The notes under the pieces are model-generated. The model was not told the origin of the DNA and searched no databases. It saw nothing but the letters and a program-made list of their open reading frames with translations. Shown one piece after another: positions 34,561 to 44,967 of a stretch of DNA of 64,000 nt (positions are counted from its first letter, which is position 1; every line of letters begins with the position of its first letter). Origin of the DNA: Larix kaempferi (Eukaryota > Streptophyta > Pinopsida > Pinales > Pinaceae); assembly GCA_027924585.1 (NCBI GenBank), contig BSBM01000597.1:3673501-3737500 (forward strand), written 5' to 3'. The position numbers were made by a program, and so were the translations under genes.

Positions 34561-34917
34561 GATCAGGAGTCTCCTCCTATTTCTTAAACTATTTAATCTT
34601 TTGCACATTTTCCACAATGAAGTTGTATATAAATAAACTTGTTTGATTTATTTTTGCTTTGATTTCATTGGTTTTATAGCTTTTCTGATGATTTTTCGAT
34701 GGCTCAGATTGATTGGTTTGTTTATAGGAATTGTGTGTAGGAGTAGATGCGAAGGACCCAGAAGAAAAGGAGTAGTCATAATGGGCTAATTGACTGTGGA
34801 AATTATGGGTGGTCCTTTGCAGATGCTGAAATCCCTTTACCAGGACCGACGAAGGGAATCGTGGATTTCTGTCAAGTCTATTGAACTTCATTCGAGTGCT
34901 GTTGAATTTTGTCGTGG
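34561..34917 (+). other. gypsy spacer between integrase and tandem repeat
   Basis: No domain is recognised. A minus-strand open frame (34589-35134) crosses this and the following repeat but shows no family features and is probably non-coding. Confidence 0.4.
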
Positions 34918-35107
34918 GATGAAACTCCCCCAATCTTCCCACTTTTCGCCGAAACTCCGCTAAAGCTTTCGTTGAAACTATGCTAAACTTTCGGCTGAAA
35001 TTTCCGCCAACCTTTCCACTAGAACTCCACCAACTTTCGACGAAAAATCCGCCAATATTTCCACTTTCTGCCGAAACTCTACCAATTTTCGGTTGAAACA
35101 CTGTTAA
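34918..35107 (+). repeat. degenerate 22-25-bp tandem repeat inside the gypsy element, 7-8 copies
   Basis: Repeated pattern CTTTCGGC(C/T)GAAACTCCGCCAA, for example ACTTTTCGCCGAAACTCCGC (34941), CTTTCGGCTGAAATTTCCGC (34989) and CTTTCGACGAAAAATCCGCC (35034). Differences are mostly C/T. The array is confined to the region between pol and the extra ORF. Confidence 0.75.
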
Positions 35108-35719
35108 TATATCCGCTATTAGTTGAACCACCACCTTCTTTCCAATTTTTAGCCTGCATTAGTTATGAATTCGTCAACTTTCCTTGTAACCGGTTAAAGT
35201 ATGCCTTGTAATATTACCCGAGGAATATTTCGACGGAATTGGCAATAATCTTACCTTGCCAGTTTTGTAATCAGTATTATTCCTGCTACAGTTTTCCAAA
35301 AATAAAGCTGAAAATCTGCCAAATCTCCCACTCACTAAAGCAATTAATTCTGACATGGACACATTCATTTCTCCTATTGGATAGAGGCCTACAGAATTAT
35401 GAAGCCATGTGATGAGGGATTCCTTCATCAATCGATTTGACAGCAAAAGTGTGCCACTCGAAATGCTGACGATCCGTCATGGTAAGCATGGAGGTACGAA
35501 TTCTAACCATGGGTATGACTAGGCATAAATTGAAAAAGTAATCATGATTATACTATGCTTGCAAATCCTTGTCATCAATCTCTATCCAATATTTCCAGTC
35601 AGAGGGACACATCACCACCCTCTCCCATACTTATTGACCATTTCCATCGTGTCCAATCCATGCAATAACTTTTAACATGAGCCTATTCCATAATTACACC
35701 ACCTTTCCAAAAATAGCCA
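35108..35719 (+). other. gypsy spacer before the extra ORF
   Basis: No coding similarity seen on either strand; scattered short frames only. Confidence 0.4.
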
Positions 35720-38160
35720 ACAAACTCCCCGCTATTCATCGTTGTTTCTGCATGCTGCAAATCCAACATCCAAATTAGGAAATTCTTGCATGAATCATTT
35801 GATATTGCTGAAGAAATACATTATGGGGGTTTTCACAGTTCAACATGAACCTGAAACAATGGATGTTTTGCGCCAGAATGGAGAAGTTTTCATAATTTTT
35901 GAAGAATCAGGATGGACGGCGTATTTCGAAAGATTTAATGGGTTCAATGAAGGAATGGCATTATAGTTTTCCTATAACTTGATAGGATACCATTCGGAAG
36001 TTGGGGGATTGAGGGTTGAGGTCTCTGAACATATTTTAGCAGAGGTGATAGGATTTCCTAGGAATGGGAGGAGGTGGTTTGGCCAGAAGGTATCCAATCC
36101 AAATGCAAAAGAAAATTTATTTGCAACAGGAGAAAACGTTCAATCAAGGGGATGAGGAACAACATTAGAAAATATTCCTTGCCCATGGGACCAGGTTGCA
36201 GTATTCTTGAAGAAATATATCACCTGTAAAGGTAGGTACCAAATCATCTATTCCTATGATTTTTTTTCTCTCTCACCTGCGTCATGGCACATTAATTAAT
36301 ATGCCCTATTATCTTTCGAGGATACTGCAAAACATGGCACACTATGCATGAAGGTCTCAATACCCAAAACCCTATGTCACTAACCATGGCCTCATTAAGT
36401 TGTTAATAGTAAGATGCCTTGAGCAAAGACACCAATCTTGGGGGCAATTTATTGTTGCGGTTGTGGTAGACCATGTGGCCATGGAAGAAAGCGATAATGA
36501 AATTGAAGAGGAAGACGAGTGGATCTTGTCAGATAGAGTTGGGGGGGAAGATAAGGAATCTAAAGGAGTAGGGAATGATAAAGAAAGGGATTTGGAGGAA
36601 GTTGTGAGTGTAGAGGAATCTCAAAACATAAACCGCCAAGAGCCTATCAGAATCCCATTCCAACAGACAGAAGACAATGTAGAAGAAATGAGGGAGGGGA
36701 CTGAAAGCCATTAAAAAATAATTCAGGAGATTGAATCTTTTGCTAAACAAGGAGGAGCTATAATTCATGATATTGAATCTTTTGTTAAACTAGGAAGAGC
36801 TAGTGATTTGAGGGAAGAATCATCATGAAAGGATGATTCTCCTATTTCTGTCTTAAAGGATGTTGAAATACTTTCGAAGGATTCCACTCCCCCTGTGCCA
36901 TGAAGAAACAAGAGGAGATTGTGTACCCAAAACCAGTCACCCAGTCCATTGAAAATAATAAGCACCTGAGATTTTGTTGCAGCAGGAAGCACAAATGACA
37001 GAGGCAGATATTGAGATTCCAATTCTAGAACCTTGATCACCCCCTGAAACACAAGAACCAGGGGGTATCCCAACTTCAATTCCAAAGTCTACCAAACCAT
37101 AAGAACCTGCTGCAAGAGAGGATCAAATTGAAGTGGAAACTTTGCTATTAGAAAATTACCTATTGAAACAAGAGGTGCAAGAGCTCAGAGAGAGATGGGA
37201 TGAAGAATTGACCTTCCAAGGGTTTCCCTGGGAAAAATTGCAAGAGGAGCTAAAGGAATTATGAAATTTTAAGGCCATGCAACAAGAGAAGGAGCAAATG
37301 TATAATCTAATTCAGGAACTATTAAGTTGTAGGGCCCCATCACCATCTTATTCAGTCTTCATTTATGAACAATTGACTCTTTTTAAGATAAAATCTCTTA
37401 AGGAGGGGAGGCCCCATCAGTTTGTTACAACTCCTCATTTTTTGAATACCTTTTCCGAGAGTGATTTCCCTGGACAAAATTTATTATGTGAATTTTATTT
37501 GCATGAGTTAGCATGCTTCATTAAACTTCATTTCAATCATGTTCCTATGTAGGGGATATACATCTAAGGGAATTTACTTCCTTCATCACCAATCAGATGA
37601 ATTGGTGGTGTGCTTCCGATACCATTTGAAAGAATGAGGATAATTATACTCTATTGATTCGAGGTGAACCACAATCCCCTGTTGTTATTATTGAAAAACA
37701 TGGGATATACCTCTCCTCTCCCCAAAAGGTCAAACATATAAAAACACTTCAGGATGAGGTTATATCTACATGCATCAAGACCATATCAGAACAAGATCCC
37801 TATGCATTAGAAGGCAATCAACACAGATGGGAAGCTTCTTCTGATCTTTTGAGAACAAGAGATCCTTACTATTTTGAAAATTTTAAATATGCTTTATCTT
37901 GAGTTCCCGAGTATGTCAAGTGTATTCAGACATGTGGACCAAGCTGGCTAGGATTAAGATTCAAATTCCCACTCATATGGTTTCCTGAGAAGGATTACAG
38001 GAGTATATACAAGTTGATAAAAAAAGAAGAAAATAAGTGTTAGGCAGAGTTGGTTGCTTGCAAAGGGTATATAAACTGTGGAGATAAGCCTGAATCTTCC
38101 TTCAATCTCACTAACTTCCATAGGAAAAGTTTTGATTCAAATTCAGATTCAGATTAACTG
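35720..38160 (+). pseudogene. gypsy extra ORF in the env position, function unknown
   Basis: A long, decayed reading frame between integrase and the 3' LTR. From 35742 it reads EPETMDVLRQNGEVFIIFEESGWTAYFERFNGFNE (stop at 35964), continues in frame with LIGYHSEVGGLRVEVSEHIL, AEVIGFPRNGRRWFGQ and PCPWDQVAVFLKKYITCKGRYQIIY. It then shifts +1 near 36283 to LINMPYYLSRILQNMAHYA and VTNHGLIKLLIVRCLEQRHQSWGQFIVA, and passes into a strongly acidic linker (36480-36700). A coiled-coil-like part follows (LLENYLLKQEVQELRERWDE, about 37143), then EQLTLFKIKSLKEGRPHQF (37365) and a last segment (37654-37902). I recall similar GW..YF.RF.GFN...ALQF proteins as unnamed, retroelement-linked ORFs in land plants; this is memory, not a search. 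No signal peptide or membrane helix is evident, so an envelope role is not supported. Confidence 0.6.
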
Positions 38161-38195
38161 GAGGTTGTTGCATGAGGACATGCAATTGGACAATT

Positions 38196-38203
38196 GTGGG
38201 GGA
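38196..38203 (+). other. polypurine tract of the gypsy element
   Basis: GTGGGGGA directly before the terminal TG of the 3' LTR, where the plus-strand primer is expected. Confidence 0.7.
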
Positions 38204-39595
38204 TGTTGGGTGTAGAAATGACCCTTTTTGCTCACTTCTATTGTGATCCTTTTTCCCTATTTCTCCTTATTATTATTACCAAGTTGTTATCTTTCCCAAG
38301 GAAAAGAATGAAATTGAGAAGGTATAATTTATTATTACTTTGTTATATTAATGCCTAAAGCTTTCCTACGTTTACGGATTTTGTTCCTAATTGTGCTTAC
38401 TTGTGATGGATTGATGAAAGCAATTTGACACCATAGGGAATTCGAGTGTATCATCCTGCTAATACACGTGGATGAAGAAGAACTCGACAAGAAGTTACTC
38501 ATTTTCAGGGCTTCGGTTCATATTAATGCAAGGTAGTCCAAGTTATCCTCCCACACGGCCAGCTGAAACTCACTTGGTGTTGAATCAGTTCGACCTGTGA
38601 GAGCATGAATGTTCATGAAACATATTTTATCTCAATGTAATAATGGTTGTAATTGTTTCTATTGTGGGGTATTGACTTAACATCCTGAATATCTTCGATC
38701 TTCATGGCTGCCCGGATTATAAGGATATGATTCCCCTTGTTGTAGTATTTAAAGGAGGATAGGATGGTTAAAAGAGGTTAGGCTTATTTTTTAAAAGAAT
38801 TGTAACAGGAGTGGAAGAACTATGTTTTTGAACTTCATCTTATTAATGATATCGACAACATTTTCCTGAGCTATTGTGTACTAATTTATGGTAGTGTTTA
38901 GATGCATCTCTGTTAGAGGGAAAGGGCCCACCTTCTTTCAGAGTTTCCTAGTTAGTTAGCTACTTATTTCCTTTGCATTTTTTTGTGTGGAATTGCGATT
39001 AGATTTCCTTTTGGTTTGCTGAAACAGTTTGAACATTAAGCATAGGATTATTCAATTATAGTCTTTCTTGGTTTGATGAAACAGTCGACTGAATAACGCA
39101 TAGTTTCTCTTTGCAAGTGTGTTATTGATTATTGTTGTTACACCTGTGCTCTGCTGCTACATTTTATCATTATTTATTTTCTTTCATGAACTGTTGAAAC
39201 TAGTAGATGGCATATGGAATTATAGAACATGAAGATTGATTTCCTTTATGGTCGAGTATTGCAATTGTGATGATGACTTAAGATTTAACTTCTTGCAAAA
39301 TCAATTTAGCTATTTTATTTTCGAATCAGTCATTTCCAAAATTAATACAATAGAAGGATTGTGAGCTTTCTTAATATTTGGTAGTCGAATTAGTATTTGA
39401 AGTTGGATTGAGTAATAAGCAGAGCATAGACTTAGTAATTAGGTAGATTGGGTGACTTCTAGTTGATTGATCAATTACTGAATGTTTATGCATATATTTT
39501 GCTTGATTACCTTTGAAATAACCATACTTCCCTGGGTTGACAATTTATAATAAGCACTTTGTTTATTAATTAATAGGCAGTTATAGTGACCAACA
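38204..39595 (+). repeat. 3' LTR of the gypsy element
   Basis: Starts TGTTGGGTGTAG and ends GTGACCAACA, then AAAAT. It is collinear with the 5' LTR but has one copy of the 57-bp unit instead of two, plus many substitutions. Confidence 0.92.
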
Positions 39596-40250
39596 AAAAT
39601 TATAAAGCAGTTCCAGCTGTGATTTCTTGGAAAATATGGAGTGTTCGAAATTGTAGTATTTTTTAGGACTACCCTCAGGATTGTGATACAATTTGTATGC
39701 ATATATTAAAACTGACAAGAGAGTTCAGTACAGGTGATAAAATTGAAAACAAGCAGAGGATTCCTAAATCTTTACATCAATTCAGTGGTGCAATTGGTTT
39801 TTTTTATGGTGCAGCAAAAGATGGTTTGTGTGTGGTCGGTGCAGTCATTCATCTTAATAGTTCTTACAGCTTTACTTTAAATGAAATTGTGGAGCTGGTA
39901 CAAATATGAAGGATGAGTTATTATCTCTATGGGTCTTCTGCAAAATGGAATCGCGGTTTGGTATTGTCAATATCCAAGTTTATGGTGATTCGAGAGTGAC
40001 AATTAAATGGGAAAATAGAAAATATAATCTTAATGTGTTGGGCATTAAGTCCTTGGTGCTACATAATTCAAGCACTTTTAAAGTATTTCTCCATTATCAG
40101 GTTCAAACATATATATTCAGAGAGCAGAATACCGAGGAGGATAGTTTATCTAAACATGCTCTGACAGGAAAGGAAGGGATCCTCCTCTGGGAGGAATTTT
40201 AGGAAAACATACAGCTGAATGAAGGCTCTCTTTACTTCTTTGCTTTATAA
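39596..40250 (+). pseudogene. LINE-B ORF2, last part: RNase H domain
   Basis: Resumes exactly where the gypsy insertion cut ORF2 (first 5 bp are the AAAAT duplication). Blocks: ISWKIWSVRN (about 39625), FFYGAAKDGLCVVGAVIHLN (FDGA is YGAA here, so the first catalytic Asp is lost), KDELLSLW (39907, collinear with NAELMAL), IQVYGDSRVTIKW (39970), FREQNTEEDSLSKHAL (40118). Stops at 39665 and 40200; the final TAA is at 40248. It is collinear with the end of LINE-A ORF2. Confidence 0.85.
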
Positions 40251-40481
40251 TCTTTTTTTTGTTTTTCTAAGATATTTTTATGGTAGATCAATCCTTATTT
40301 TAATCGTGGGGGTTATTTATGTAATGTTAATTGGAAGGTTTTGTACCTCTAAGAAAATTTCTGAACAACTATGTTTTATTTTTTATGCAGATAGTCTATA
40401 GGATGTATCTAGAAATGTTATGTACTTTTTTATTCAATTTTGAATAGAAAAAGTGTGTTTTTTTTCTGCGAAAAAGAAAAT
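40251..40481 (+). other. LINE-B 3' UTR and A-rich end
   Basis: Ends GCGAAAAAGAAAA just before the right TTGATGTACACC duplication at 40482-40493. It is T-rich before the tail, like LINE-A. Confidence 0.65.
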
Positions 40482-40493
40482 TTGATGTACACC
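40482..40493. repeat. right target-site duplication of LINE-B
   Basis: TTGATGTACACC, an exact repeat of 20868-20879, 19.6 kb apart because of the nested insertions. Confidence 0.85.
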
Positions 40494-40689
40494 AAACACA
40501 TGTCATAATTTTTGAGTTCTTTAATGCCCATGATTTATGACTGGAATGTTCTCATTGGTAAATCCTTTTGTTTTTTATTAGGTTATGTTTATGTTTTTAT
40601 AAAAGATGTCTCATTTTGAATGTGTGTAGCCTAAAAGTTCTACGATTTTGAAAAAATACGACCATAATTTTTCAAAATCCATGTTACAA

Positions 40690-41230
40690 TTGTTAGATTC
40701 TAGAATTTTGGGTGCCCCGGGGTTTTTGAGGGTGCTAAATCCATTTCTACCATCAAAAATAGTGATAAAACATATCTAAATTTCGATTTTCTAAAATAAA
40801 AAACATCATATTCCGACTAAAAATGATTGTCCAATCCAAATTGTCGAATTTTTAGATAACTTCTTTTGAATATCATGTAATATTGGATGAAGAAGAAGTT
40901 TGTGTAATCTAAGTAAGGGTGTAAGCTAAAGTCTAGAACGATTTGCACTCACTATTCGGCGAATTTTCTGGTCAAAATCCAACAAAAAATGTTGAAATGG
41001 CAGTTTTTAGTTGTTGGAATTGCATAATCGGGGTGCCCCAGGGGTAATCAAGGGCATTGAATCCATATATGCAATCAAAAATTGCAATTTCAGCAATGAA
41101 AATCACAATTTTAGCAACAAATTGCGTCGTTGGATTCTGGCCAAACTTGTTGGAGAAGGTGCAAATCATCAAGAATTTAGCTCACTCCCAAAGTAAGTGG
41201 ATACATTTGTATTCAAGGTATAAAGTGTGT
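40690..41230. repeat. two diverged direct repeats around a GGGTGCCCC motif
   Basis: GGGTGCCCCGGGG followed by GAGGGTGCTAAATCCAT and CAATCAAAAAT-type sequence near 40708 is mirrored near 41030 by GGGTGCCCCAGGGG, AAGGGCATTGAATCCAT and GCAATCAAAAATTG. Similarity beyond the first 70 bp is weak. This is an old duplication or two copies of an unnamed repeat. Confidence 0.4.
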
Positions 41231-42400
41231 ACTTATTCCACCCTCTCTGGATTTGAATCTATGACCTCCTAAGAGGAAACACATGTTCTTGACATTAGGC
41301 CCACTCAAGATTATAAAGTTTTAGTTGTAGATAGAATTATGTAATATTTTAATTTTATGTGTTCATACAAAGTGTTGGCTATAGAATTGGTGGTATAAAT
41401 GAAAAAAAAGAGGCGACAGTGGAATTGATAGCTCATGGTTTAAAGGTACAGATCAATTTGTGGTAGCAATGGATTTAAATGTTGATATTGTGAGGATAGT
41501 CTGGATATGTCCTAGCTATAAACAATGTATTGCTTTCTCAAAGATGGGTAAGCAAATAGGTAACTAAATCTAGTGTTGTAGGTCGCCTGGTTGGGGAAGA
41601 TTCCACATGCAAATAGTGGAATTATTAATCCTTTTGTTACCCAAAACAAAATGGAGGTTTATTGTTTTGGGAGAAAGTGGGGCAGAAATGAGGATGAGAC
41701 AAAAATCATAATTTTCTATGGTTCTTCCCATTTCTAGAATGAAGAAACCATTTCTTCATAAACATATTCTCTCTCACATCGATTTATCTATAAATGATTT
41801 TCCATTTCTTAGATAACTTTTTTTTTCCAGTGTCCAATTTCATTTTTAGATCGGTTTTCTAGGAATATTAATGAATAGAGGGTGGGGACCATGTAAATGT
41901 AAATGGTATGCAACACCCTAGTAGATGCACAATTTAGTGACACTTGAATTATATGAATGAAGTTTGTCACCTGATGCGTGTTGCTTGCAATGAAATTCAA
42001 ACATATTCTCTGGATAAGGTTCTTGTTGAGTGAAGAGACTAGAAGAGTTGTTGTCTAGAGTAGTGAGCCTAGAGTTCAAGGCCTAAATTATTTCCAGGTT
42101 TCCAGGTTTCTTCCATCATCAATAATGTATATTTCTATTTCATACAAATACAAATGACTAATGATATACATAATATACATTGGTTGAATGTATTTATACT
42201 TCTATTGGCCACTCTAGTAGATCATACGATATATTGTATGATACCTTGGTGGTTTGTCACAGACAAATAGAGATCCAAAAATATATAGCACTAGATGTAG
42301 TAGACACATGTCTGAATTACTTTGCATTATGAATCCCAATAAGGTTCCATGCCCTTAGAAAGATAAAAAAAAATGACTCCAAAGTACAAGGATCTAAATA
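41231..42400. other. intergenic stretch without supported features
   Basis: AT-rich with short frames only. No LTR, tail or RNA gene seen. Confidence 0.45.
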
Positions 42401-42404
42401 TAAC

Positions 42405-42570
42405 AAAGTGTCTAGGGATAGATATCGAGATGGTTATGTCATGTCTGGTATCCCTTAGAGAGAGACTAGGCTCCCAGCCTCGATCATTTCAAGTCTACAT
42501 GGACATTGGTAGTGACCTTGTGTGGGTGTAGGCTAAATCCTTATATCCAGATACTCAATAGTAACTCTTG
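42405..42570 (+). pseudogene. possible aspartic-protease (nepenthesin-type) fragment
   Basis: One frame reads LGSQPRSFQVYMDIGSDLVWV followed by a stop where the family has VQC. It resembles LGTPP..F.VIMDTGSDLVWVQC around the first catalytic Asp of plant A1 proteases, with DTG changed to DIG. Only about 25 residues support it, and no second catalytic site was found downstream. It is therefore a small relic at best. Confidence 0.4.
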
Positions 42571-43346
42571 CTAGTTTGCTAAATCCTCTAGATAGAGAAG
42601 TGAAAACTTAAAACCAATTAATATTCACTATAGAAATAAATTTTTTGAGTTGATATGAAGATTACACCCACCATAGGATCCATGGTAGTATACAAATAAA
42701 AGGAAAAGGATTCCAAGATCTTGTCATTTGGATCAACAACCAAGACCTGCCTAAACAAGTTGTCAACCCCACCTTTTGTAACTATTTCAACACACAAAAT
42801 CAACTTTCCCTTTAGTGTATTAGACACTCTTACTAAGTTTGACTGTAAATGAATGGAAATGTTATTCAACAATTGTTAAAAGAAAACCCAAAATGAATAT
42901 TAAATCATAGTAAAACTTATATTGTTTGGCTGAATCTTGAGCCCCTTCACTGACTTAATCATTGGTCCTATGTTGAAATGAGTAACAAATTCTACCATAT
43001 TTAGATTCCTCTAATCCCACATTCTTGGTTGTGAAGAATATGTTTTTGAGAGTTGACAAATTCTACCCTAGAAACTCTTGCTCTAGTAATCTAGAGTCCT
43101 TTCGCAACCCCCTCTACCCTATGATACCTACATAATAGATAGATGTTCTATGTTTGAGAACCATTGCTTGCATATATTATGTTCATGCATTGGCTTGTAC
43201 AAAAATATCTAATATGAGATTGCTCGAGTCATAGTGGAATATTTCCAGAAAAGAACCCTTCTTACCATTCTAAAATAAAGCATATTGATGTGTAGTACCA
43301 CTTTGTGAGATATTTGGTTGAATACAAGTAGGTGTTGATAGAGAAG
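42571..43346. other. intergenic stretch without supported features
   Basis: A minus-strand open frame at 42618-42872 shows no family similarity. Nothing else was recognised before the LTR at 43352. Confidence 0.4.
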
Positions 43347-43351
43347 GTTCA

Positions 43352-43782
43352 TGTTGGCCATTTTTATCCAACAAGAATTAATGAAAATAAATCTTCATTT
43401 ATCATAAAAAAACATGAAAGACCATGTACAACAAACACATAATAGAATTCATATTCTTTATTTCTCTTGAAGAAAAATTGTATAAATCCTCCTTTCCCAA
43501 GAATCGATGAGGAGAAACCCCGAACTCAGTCTCTCAATCCCAATAACTCTCAATATCGCTCAATACAATGACTCAATAACTCATATCTACCCCCTATATT
43601 TCCATGAGACAACAATATAAAGAATATTAAGGAAGTTACATCGTAACTCCTTATTTACCTAATTTCCCTCTAAAGTACCTTAAATGTGTCATTAATTACT
43701 CATAAACCATAATTTGAGTCATTATACATTGATTACATTGAAAATAGATAAATAAATGCAACCCCCAAAGAGGTTTCCAACA
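43352..43782 (-). repeat. 3' LTR (left copy) of the minus-strand LTR element
   Basis: Starts TGTTGGCCATTTT and ends GGTTTCCAACA on the + strand. Shared internal landmarks with the right copy include CATGTACAACAAACACATAA, TCTCTCAATCCCAATAA and CCATAATTTGAGTCATTA. Confidence 0.85.
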
Positions 43783-43794
43783 TCCCCCCAACAC
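43783..43794 (-). other. polypurine tract of the minus-strand LTR element
   Basis: The complement reads GTGTTGGGGGGA, directly before the LTR's TGTTGGAAACC on the minus strand. This is the best evidence for orientation. Confidence 0.65.
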
Positions 43795-44967
43795 AAATAT
43801 TTATCTCATCCTCGAGACAAGTTGATTTGGAAGAAATACGAACCCATTCTTCAAACCTATTGTAACTCCTCAATCTCTACTACAATCACTCTCTTTCTTG
43901 TATGCTGACAAATATTCTAACTCCTACTCCTATTAGGTTCCTTTCTCTCTCTCTCTCGGTGCACCCTTTTTGCACCGCTCTTCTGCAGCATCGTCCCCAC
44001 CTCTCTGTGATGCGAACTCTAGGTAGTGGTGGGTGTCACATCCTCTTCATCTCTATCTACTCTAAAAATATGCAAATAAACAATAAATCTATTCATCACC
44101 CAATCTTCCCATAATCATCTCATCCTCATATCCGCTAAATTTTTTCTCTTAATTGTAGTCAACTTGCTGCTGCAAAAATTCTTTGAAAAATGGATTTATT
44201 CTCTATTGCAAATATGAAAGTAGCGATATCATTAATCTAGCTAGGATCAATAACCACCACATGCTAGTCAATAAATTGAAATATCGACACCAAAATCATC
44301 TTCACTCAATAAATATGACTCAAATATTGATTAATGACCTTTTGACTCAATAACTCAAACGTCTGCCTCATGGAGTGCTCACATTAAACTTCTTTTTATT
44401 GGATAAAGGATCACATGCCTTAAGGAAAAGACTCACGCTTAATCCCCTGTCATCAAGTAACCTCTTTAACATTTATCATAAAAAAATCCTCTATATTCTT
44501 AGTATAGATTTCTTGGGATTGAATACTCTCCTTACATTTCATCATCATAACCCTCAATAAAAACTAAAATATGTTAAAAGAGGGTTGGATATAAAAGTAA
44601 GCCCACATAAACAAAAATTGTTACAATGCAGCCAATAAATTCACAATGGGCACCTACAAAAGCTATTGATTGAGGCATAGAGACTATACTATCTTATAGT
44701 TGAATCTACTAAACTTTATGTTTCTTTTGATGCACTTGAACTTGACCATACTCGATATCCCAAAAATGTATTGTGCATATCACCTTAACCAATACATAGA
44801 TTGAATCACCACTACATATAATTAATATTACCATGCAATCAATTACTAACATTGTGTAGCCTTCCTCCTACCAATTTTATCAGCAATTGCCTTCCTACTA
44901 CACCAGGATGGTAACTAATTGCTTTGTGCAATGTGCAGGTCTTCAAAAATGAGTGCATGAGAAATAT
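43795..44967 (-). other. 3' untranslated part of the minus-strand LTR element
   Basis: About 1.2 kb with only short frames. A CT-rich microsatellite (TTTCTCTCTCTCTCTC) lies near 43942. Confidence 0.4.

Larger units (their letters stand above)
23487..39595 (+). mobile_element. Ty3/gypsy LTR retrotransposon (tRNA-Asp primed) with an extra ORF, nested
   Basis: Bounded by LTRs of 1451 bp (23487-24937) and 1392 bp (38204-39595), both TG...CA, flanked by AAAAT. Internal order: primer site, short leader with no recognisable gag domain, (copia insertion), protease-proximal region, reverse transcriptase/RNase H, truncated integrase, a tandem repeat, a long extra ORF, polypurine tract. The copia insertion (25369-31492) leaves about 10 kb of its own sequence. 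The tRNA-Asp-type primer site and the extra downstream ORF recall the Athila group, but lineage needs a tree. With no gag, a broken integrase core and an altered RT motif it cannot move by itself. Confidence 0.92.
20880..40481 (+). mobile_element. LINE-B: older 5'-truncated L1-type LINE, interrupted by a gypsy element
   Basis: Without the inserted gypsy (23487-39595) and one copy of its 5-bp duplication, the element is about 3.5 kb. It holds only the ORF2 part from just before the reverse transcriptase to the 3' tail. It lies about 50 bp downstream of LINE-A, in the same orientation and from a related family, but is far more decayed. The 12-bp TTGATGTACACC duplication (20868-20879 and 40482-40493) defines it. 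5' truncation is the normal result of incomplete target-primed reverse transcription. Confidence 0.88.

Noticed and set aside
34589-35134. 181-codon open frame on the minus strand inside the gypsy element
   Set aside because: It crosses the 22-25-bp tandem repeat, has repetitive low-complexity sequence and no family features, and lies antisense to the element. Probably chance.
36765-37085. 106-codon minus-strand frame and its neighbour at 36529-36768
   Set aside because: Antisense to the acidic linker of the gypsy extra ORF; no family features.
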